This document shows, one piece after another, positions 1 through 8,100 of a stretch of DNA of 11,686 nucleotides. The notes below the pieces were generated by a model that searched no databases, was not told where the DNA came from, and saw only the letters and a program-made list of their open reading frames with translations. Each line of letters starts with the position of its first letter. Positions within the stretch are counted from its first letter, which is position 1. Both the position numbers and the translations under genes were made by a program. The stretch spans positions 1 through 11,686 of the forward strand of contig QNEM01000039.1 in the NCBI GenBank assembly GCA_003645215.1, given 5' to 3'. The DNA is from Gammaproteobacteria bacterium (GTDB lineage: Bacteria > Pseudomonadota > Gammaproteobacteria > Eutrophobiales > Eutrophobiaceae).

Positions 1-2100
1 AGCGACGATTTCGGGACCCTGGAGTGGGTTGAGAGCCTGGTTGACGGCGACGGAGGCAACGATGGCCTCGCCGGTGCGACCGACCTCGTCTTGAGCCCAG
101 ATGGAAAGTTCCTCTATGTCGCAGGCGCCACCGATAACTCAGTAGCCGCCTTCGAGCGCAACGACACAACAGGTCGCCTGACCTTCGTCGAGACCTTGAC
201 CGACGGAACGGGCGGCGTAGACGGTTTGGCAGGCGTTCGCTCCCTCACAATCAGCCCCCAGGGAGACCACCTCTACGCGGCCGGCGCAAACGACAACGCC
301 ATCTCATGGTTTTCCAGAGCCTCGGACACCGGACAGCTGGCCTTCGAACAGGTCTATGTCAACGGTATCGGCGGGGTCAGCGGTCTCGCCGGTTCTGCAT
401 CTGTCATCCTGAGTCCTGATGGCGCCCAGATCTACGCCGCAGGACCTGGCGACGATGCTCTGGTCACCTTCCAGCGCAACAGCGACAGCGAGAGTCCAAC
501 ATTCGGCGCCCTGACCTTCGACGTCAAATTGACCTCGGCGGATGCCGAGGGCCTCAGCGGCGTTCGTGCCCTCGCCCTCCCCTATGACGCCAGCAACTCC
601 CAGGACCGGGGGGAGCATATCCTTGCCGGAGGCGACCCCAGCGGCAAGCTGGTGATTTTCCGCCGCAACGTCACGACGGGCATTCTGAGCTTCCAGGGAG
701 TTCTCCGGGAAGGCCAACCGCTCACACCAGCCGAATTGACCGTTCACGGCCTTGAAATCGTATCAGGGATAGCCTTCAGTCCTGACGGCGCCCACATCTA
801 CACCACCGCCGACGGTGACGACGCCCTCACTGTCTTTGACCGTCGCCAACCCGATCCCTCGTTCGCCTTTGTCGAGGCAGAAATCGACGGCAGAGACGAC
901 GGATACGGCCAGTTGGTCTCAGGCCTCTCCGCCGCGCGGTCCGTCACGGTGACCAGCGACGGCGACCACGTCCTGGCAACAGCTTTTGCCGACGATGCCC
1001 TTGTTGTTTTCCACCGCGACCCCGAACTGGGAACCACCCCCGACACCAGAGGCAAGCACCTTGCTTTTGTCGCAGCCTACGAAGACGGAGGTCTGGACTC
1101 GAATGGCGAGACGATTGACGGATTGGACGGTGCAGCTCAGGCCGTCGTCAGCTCCGACGGCCGATACGTCTACGTCGCCTCCGAGGTGGATAACGCAGTC
1201 GCCGTCTTTGAACGGGATCTGGCGACCGGTGAATTGGTTTTTGTTGAAATGGAACAAGATGGAGTCGACGATCCCGATGACGGCATGGGCAATCCGGTCG
1301 ACGGTCTCTCCGGCGCGGTCGCCCTGGCCATCGGCCCGACGACCGTAGGAGGCAGCTATCTCTACGTCGCCGGTCAGTACGAGGCCTCCGTGGCGGTCTT
1401 CAATCGCGAATCCAGCAACGGCATCCTGTGGTTCGTTGAACGAAAGAGCAACGGCGTCGATGGCGTCGAGGGACTCGACGGCGTCAGCGGAATTGTCGTC
1501 AGTCCTGACCGAGCCCATGTCTACGCCGTCAGCCGCATCGATGATGCAATCACCGTTTTTGAAAGGAATCAGATCAGCGGGAAGCTGACCTTCCTCCAGG
1601 TCGTCAGAGACGGCGTTGCCGCAGAGGGCTTGGATCAGGCCATGTCGGTGGCCATAAGCCCCGACGGCGCTCACCTCTTCGTGGCCGCGGTCAACGACGA
1701 CGCCCTCTCGGTATTCTCCCGAGACAACGACGAGACCAGCGACACTTTTGGGCGTCTGAGCTTTGTTCAGGCGATCACCGACGGTTCGACCTTGGCCGGC
1801 AAATTTGTCGACGGCCTGGCCGGCGCACGCTCGGTGGCGGTCGATGCCGACGGGCTCCGAATTTTCGTGGCCGGCGAACATGACGGCGCCCTTTCCGTCT
1901 TCGGGCGAGTTGCGGACGAAACCAGTCCTGACTTCGGCGCCCTTAACCTGATCGAAACCCGATACGACGGCGTTGACGGCGTCGACGGCCTCAACCAGGT
2001 TTACGGCGTGGCCGTCAGTCTGGCCGACAACAGCCATGTTTACGTTGCGGGCCTCGGCGACAATGCAGTCGCCGCCTTCGAGGCGCGTTCCGGATCCAGC
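1..2100 (+). repeat. Propeller array 1: at least 12 YVTN/lactonase-like blades (5'-truncated)
   Basis: Twelve blade cores can be read in order, each with an SPDG-like turn, a YVAG-like strand and a strand of the AVAVFxR type. Examples are SPDGKFLYVAG, SPQGDHLYAAG, SPDGAHIYTTA, SSDGRYVYVAS, SPDRAHVYAVS and SPDGAHLFVAA. The window opens in the outer strand of a further blade (SDDFGTLEWVE). Mean spacing is about 58 residues. Blade 4 (about 560-665) is degenerate: its SPDG turn is replaced by a longer loop with DRGEHILAGG. No DUF11 sequence interrupts the 700 residues, so this is longer than one seven-bladed propeller and probably represents two adjacent propellers, the first starting upstream. 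The array contains no cysteine and ends just before the cysteine at 2101. Confidence 0.88.
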
Positions 2101-5100
2101 TGCACACCCAGCGGCCTGGGTGATATCGATGACGAGGTCAATATCGGATGGGGCGGCCAGGTCGCCTACACCGTTGAGGCAACGATCGCTCCCTGGGCGA
2201 CCGGGACTCTGACCAACGAGGCACGAGTCTTCCCCCCGGACCGGACGATCGACCCGGATTCGATCGGCAAGCCCGTTCCTTACATTCCCCAGCCTGGTGA
2301 CAACAACTACGCTGTTGACCAGGATGTGCTGACGCCCAAGGCCGATCTGGTCCTCTCAAAGACCGACGGCGCCCTGTCGGCAACCGCCGGCGAGGCACTG
2401 ACTTACACCATCACCGTTTCCAACCGGGGACCGTCCCATGCCGTTGGCGCCGAGATCCTCGACACCGACCTTGGCGGCGCCCACTTTGCCGACGCACAGT
2501 GGACCTGCCTGGCGATCGGATCCGGTTCGTTAAATCTGGCACAACTCCTGAGAGACGGCGCCGACGATGGCAGCGGCAATACCATTGACGGGCTCGACGG
2601 TGCATCCGGCGTTGCTGTCAGCTCAGACGGTCTGAGCCTTTACGCTACCGGTCTGCTCGAAGACTCGGTCGTTGTCTTCGACCGCGATCTCTCAACGGGC
2701 CTCCTGACCTTCGTCACCGCGGTCTTCAACGGCGACGATCATGCCGGGGCCCTGGTTCAAGGCCTGGGCGGCGCCAGTGACCTGGCAATCATCGACGACG
2801 GAACGGTCGAGTCGGTCTACGTCACGGGTCAGGTTGATGACGCCGTTGCGGTCTTTACGCGTAATCCCCTCGACGGAACGCTTGTCTTTGTGCACGCGAT
2901 GATCGACGGCCTCAGCACGACCGAAGGTCTCGATCAGGCAGTCGCCGTCGTCGCCTCTTCAGACGGAGCCAACGTCTACGTCGCCGGAGCCAATGACGAC
3001 GCTATCGCGGTCTTTCAGCGCCAGATCAATGGCTCACTGGTCTTCCTTGAAGTGATCGACCAGGCTGGTTTCGGACTTGACGGCGTCAGCGACCTGGCAG
3101 TCACCCCCAACCCCGGAAATTATCTTTACGCCACGGGATTCAACAGCGGAACGGTGGCAGTCTTCAGTCGCGGCGCCGGTGGCGCCTTGACCTTTGTCGA
3201 GAAAAAGGGCGCGGGCACCTCACCCTACCTCGGTGGCGCCGAAGCGCTGGCCCTTGACCCGAACGCGGCCTTTGTTTATGTCGCCGGTTCTCTTGACGGA
3301 TCCATTGTTGTATTCAGCCGGTCATCGGCAGACGGTACCCTTCAGTTGGAGCAAGAGATCGTCCGAGCCATCGACGGACTGTCGGGCTTGGCAGGCATCA
3401 CTGATGTGCTCGTCAGTCCTGACGGCGCCCACCTTTACGCCGCAGGACAATCCGCGGATGCTGTCGTTTTGTTCAGCCGAGACCAGACGGACGGCACGTT
3501 GAGCGCCATCGAGACCTTCCGCGACGGCGCCGGTCAGGTCGACGGCCTGGACGGCATCGCCGCCCTGGCCCTCAGTCCTGACGGACGACAGATCTACACA
3601 GCCGGCATGACCGACAGTGCTGTCGCGGTGTTCGACCGGCCCCTGGATTCCAGCTGTCCACAGAACGGAAGCGGCTCGATTCTCGAGACCGTCAACGTCG
3701 CAGCCGGAGGCCGCCTTGTTTTCACCGCCGACGCCACCGTCAAATCGAACACTCCGGGCTCTCCCTGTCCCGAACCTCTTGACACGGGCCGGGCCTGCGT
3801 CATCAACGAGGCTTCGGTTACCAGCGGGTCCTCCGCCCTCTTCAGCGACCCGGACACCGGCAATAACAGTGATATCGATGCCAACTACCTGGGCCTGAGA
3901 GCAGATTTGAAGATCACGAAGACCGACCAGTATGCCGAATACTCAGGCCTGCTGGGCGCAACAGCGGTCGCGCTGGATCCGGCCCTTGGTCGACACCTCT
4001 ATCTTGCGGGGGCCTCCGAAGGCACGATCGCAATCTTCGACCGAAACCCGGGCGACGGGACCCTGGGCTACCTGGGCGACGTCGCGGATGACACAGACGG
4101 CGTCAACGGCCTTGGTGGCGTTACCGGACTGGACCTCAGTGCAAATGGAACCCACCTCTACGCCGCAGGCCCTTCGGACAACGCGGTGGCGGCCTTCGAG
4201 CGAGATCCCAACACCGGACTCCTGACCTACCTCGAGGCCGAGATCAACGGTATCGGAGGCACGGCGGGCCTTCTGGGCGCGCGCGCTGTTGCGGTCAGTC
4301 CGGACGAGGGAACGCATGTCTACGTTGCCGGCGCAAACTCTGATGCAATTGCTGTTTTCGAGAGAGATATCGATGTGGCAAGCAACCATTTCGGTGAACT
4401 TTCATACGTCTCGTTCGCTCAGGACGGTGCAGCCGGCGTCGTCAACCTCACAACCCCCACTGACTTGATCACCACTGATCAGCACCTCTACGTGGCTGCC
4501 TCCGGCGCCAATGCCGTTGTCGTTTTTGAACGCGATACCGATTCCGAGAGCCCGGATTTCGGCGCTCTGACCTTCCTGGAGAGCCACGTCGATGGCGTTG
4601 ACGGTGTTACCGGATTGGGTGGCGCCACCTCGATCGCGCTCGGACCTTCGGGCGAACGGCTTTTTGTTGCCGGACTCGAAAGTAACGGAGTCGCGGTGTT
4701 CGGTCGTGATCTGGTCACGGGAGAACTGACTTTCCTCGACAGCGTTTTCCAGGGAGACATCCAGGGTGACCCAGGGTCCGAAGTCACTGTCGACGGACTG
4801 GCAGGTGTTCGGGCAATTTCAGTCCGAGAGATCGCACCCGACGTCATGGTCTATACCGCCGGTTTGGCCGATGACCAAACAACCGGCGCCGTGGCCAGAT
4901 TCTTGTGGGATGCAACCGAACAGGCGTTGATGTTTGAAGAAATCGTGCTCGACGGCGATGATCTCGGCGGAAACGCCATCGACGGTCTCAGCGGTGCGGC
5001 AGGTTTGGCGCTCGCCGACGCCTTCCTCTACGTCGCGGCAGCAGACGACAATCAATTGACCGCATTCGAGGATGCCCCCGGGTTTGCCTTTGTCCAATCA

Positions 5101-8100
5101 TTCACCGACGGTGGTGGAGGTATCGGCCCCGGCGAGGCAGATCCTGCGAAGTTGGTCCAGTACACGATTACCGTTACCAATCTCGGCCCCAGCCAGGTCT
5201 CCGACGCAATCGTCACTGACATCTTTCCACCGGAATTCGAGGACATTTCCTGGGTTTGTTCAGTTCAGAAGGCCGACCTGAGCGACACCCACACCAGCTG
5301 CGAGACACCCAGTGGGTCGGGAGACCTCGAGGAAACGGTCGACATCGCCGTCGGCGGCGCAGTAATTTTCTCCGCAACTGGTCGAGTGCGACCGGAGATG
5401 ACAGGAACCCTGAGCAATACCGCCACGGTCGAGACTCCGGAAGGCTTGATCGATCCCGATCTGGGCAACAACGCCGATACCGATGACGATACCCTGCTGA
5501 CACCCCTCGCCGACGTGATGATTGACAAGATTCGGTTGGGCGTTCCCGTCCCGGGCGAGGACCTGACCTATGTCATCACCGTGACCAACAACGGCCCCAG
5601 CTTCGCTTTGGCCAACACCATCCGCGACGTCCTGCCGGAAGCACTCGTCGACACGACCTGGTCTTGCGAGGCCCTGCCTCCTCCAGGCCTGTTGGAACCG
5701 ACTGTCTCCGGTGGGTATGATTCCCTCAGTGGCGCCTCCGGATTGGCGATCACTTCAGACAAGACTTTCCTCTACGCAGTCGGCTGGAACGGGGGCGAAC
5801 TGATGGTCTTCGGCCGGGATTCCCGCACGGGGGCACTGAACCTGATTCAAACCCTCACAGACGGCATCGACGGCGTAGACGGCCTCGGCGGAGCGATCGC
5901 TGTGACCCTCAGTCCAGATGACAACAACGTCTACGTGGCGGGCGAAATCGACGACGCCATCGCCGTCTTCAGCCGGAATGCAACCAGTGGCGAACTGACG
6001 ATGCTTGAAGTCCATCGGGACGGGATCGGCATCGTCAATGGTCTGGGTGGTGTTCAAAACCTTGCGTTGAGTTCGGATGGGCGAAATCTCTATGCCGCCG
6101 GCGCTGCTGACAGTGCGGTGGCCGTATTCGAACGCAGCGCCGCCAACGGCGCCTTGACCTACAGCGAAATCCTGCAACAGGGTGTTGACGGCGTCGATGG
6201 CGTGATCGGCGTTGCCGATGTGGCCGTCAGTAACGATGGCGCCCACCTCTATGCAGCGGGGCCTCTCAGCAACACTGTTGCGATTTTTGAACGTTCTCCC
6301 TCAACCGGCGAGCTGCTCTTCATCGAGATGGTCGCCAACGGCGACATTCACGATCTGGGGACCGTCGAAGGCCTCGGCGGAGCTACCGGCCTCGCCATCA
6401 GTGAAGATGACGCCAATCTCTATATCGTCGGCGAGTCGGAAAATGCCCTGGCAGTATTCTCCAGGAATTCGACGACCGGCGAACTGGCCTTCGTTGAGTT
6501 TCATCAGAGCGGCAGCAGTGGCGTTACCGGAATTGACGGACCCCTGGCCGTCACGCTAAGTGATGACGATGCCCAGGTCTACGTGGCCGGCGCAGGTTCC
6601 AACTCGGTAGCGGCTTTTGCTCGGTCAGCAGACGGCGCCCTACATTTCCTCAACTCCTTTGACTCAGCCGGCGGCTATTCAGGCCTTGGCGGCGTCCGAG
6701 ACCTCGTGCCCTGCGGAGGTGGCAAACACCTCTATGCCGCCGGACGAGTTGACGGCGAAGTTGTACTTCTGGCCCGGCGCCTGGGTTCCACCTGTGCCGC
6801 CGAGGGCATCGGTGACATCAACGACACCGTCAGCCTGATACCCGGTGGAACGGCGACCTACACAGTGACCGGGCATTTGATTCCCGGCGCTACCGGGGAA
6901 CTGGTCAACACCGCCACGGTTTCACCAGGTCCGACGGTTGTCGATCCCAATGACAACAACAACCAATCGACGACAATCGACAATCAGATCGTGCCCCAAG
7001 CCGATCTGGCGATCACCAAAGACGATGGTCTTCTCGAAATCAACGCGGGCGAGTCTCTGACCTATCAGATTGAGATCGTCAACAACGGTCCCAGCGATGT
7101 CTACGGCGCTACGGTGACCGATCTCTTCCCGCTCTTCCCCTTAGAGACTGCCGGGCTTGCAGAAGGCAGCATCAACTGGACCTGCGCGGCCACGACCTCC
7201 CTCGTTGCCGTCGACACTCATATTGACACCATTGACGGTATCGACGGTCTCGAAGGAACCTCCTGGGTCGTCGCCTCACCGGATCCGGACGGACCCGGGG
7301 GAGAAACCGGCGGAGACCATCTCTACGTCACCGGAACTGCAGCAGGAGCGATCAGCACCTTTGCCTTTAATTCCGGCACAGGCGCCTTTGAGCAGGTGCA
7401 GGTCCTTCACGACGAGGATGAGATCGACGGCGTCACACTCAACGGTTTGGCCGGGGCCTCCGGCATGGCCTTCAGTCCAGATGGACTGCATCTCTACGTG
7501 GCCGCCACAGTGGACAATTCCCTGGCGGTCTTCGAACGTGATATCGACTCAAATTCTCCAGATTTCGGCAAACTGCTTTTTGTCGAAGCTCAGGTCAACG
7601 GCACACCCTTCCAGGGATTGGTCGGCGCCATCGATGTCATCGTCAGTCCAGACGGTATCCACGTCTATGTCGTTTCGAAAGAGAGTAATTCTGTCCTGGT
7701 CTACAGTCGTGACCCCTTGACCGGGATGCTGACCTACATCGAACGCAAGATAGAAGGCAGCGACGACGTACCTTTGCTCGCTTTGGACGGTGCCCGCGAC
7801 ATTGTCATGACCCCAGACGGAATCCACCTCTTTGTCGCCGCTCAAGACGCTGACGCCGTCACGGTCTTCCGACGTGACCCAGCCTCGGGGCGTCTGACTT
7901 TTGTTGAGGTCGTTCGCGATCTCGACATGCAAGGTTCGGTGACCGTCAATGGTCTCAACTTCGTTCGCTCTCTGGCTCTAAGTCCTGGAGGACATTATCT
8001 TTATGCGGTCTCTTTGGCCGACGATGCCATCGTCGTCTTTGAGCACAACCGGGACACCGATTCGACCGAATACGGCCACCTGACCTTCCTCGAGGTCTAT

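Noticed and set aside
91..93. TTG at 91 as the start of the giant gene
   Set aside because: Codons 1-90 in the same frame encode the outer strand and loop of a blade (GTLEWVESLVDGDGG) continuous with what follows. There is no ribosome binding site or signal peptide at 91; the gene is cut by the window edge.
919..2037. 372-codon open frame on the - strand
   Set aside because: It lies wholly inside the clear + strand blade array. It is an effect of the biased GAC/GGC/GTC codon use, which removes stops from the opposite strand, and the translation has no independent domain signature.
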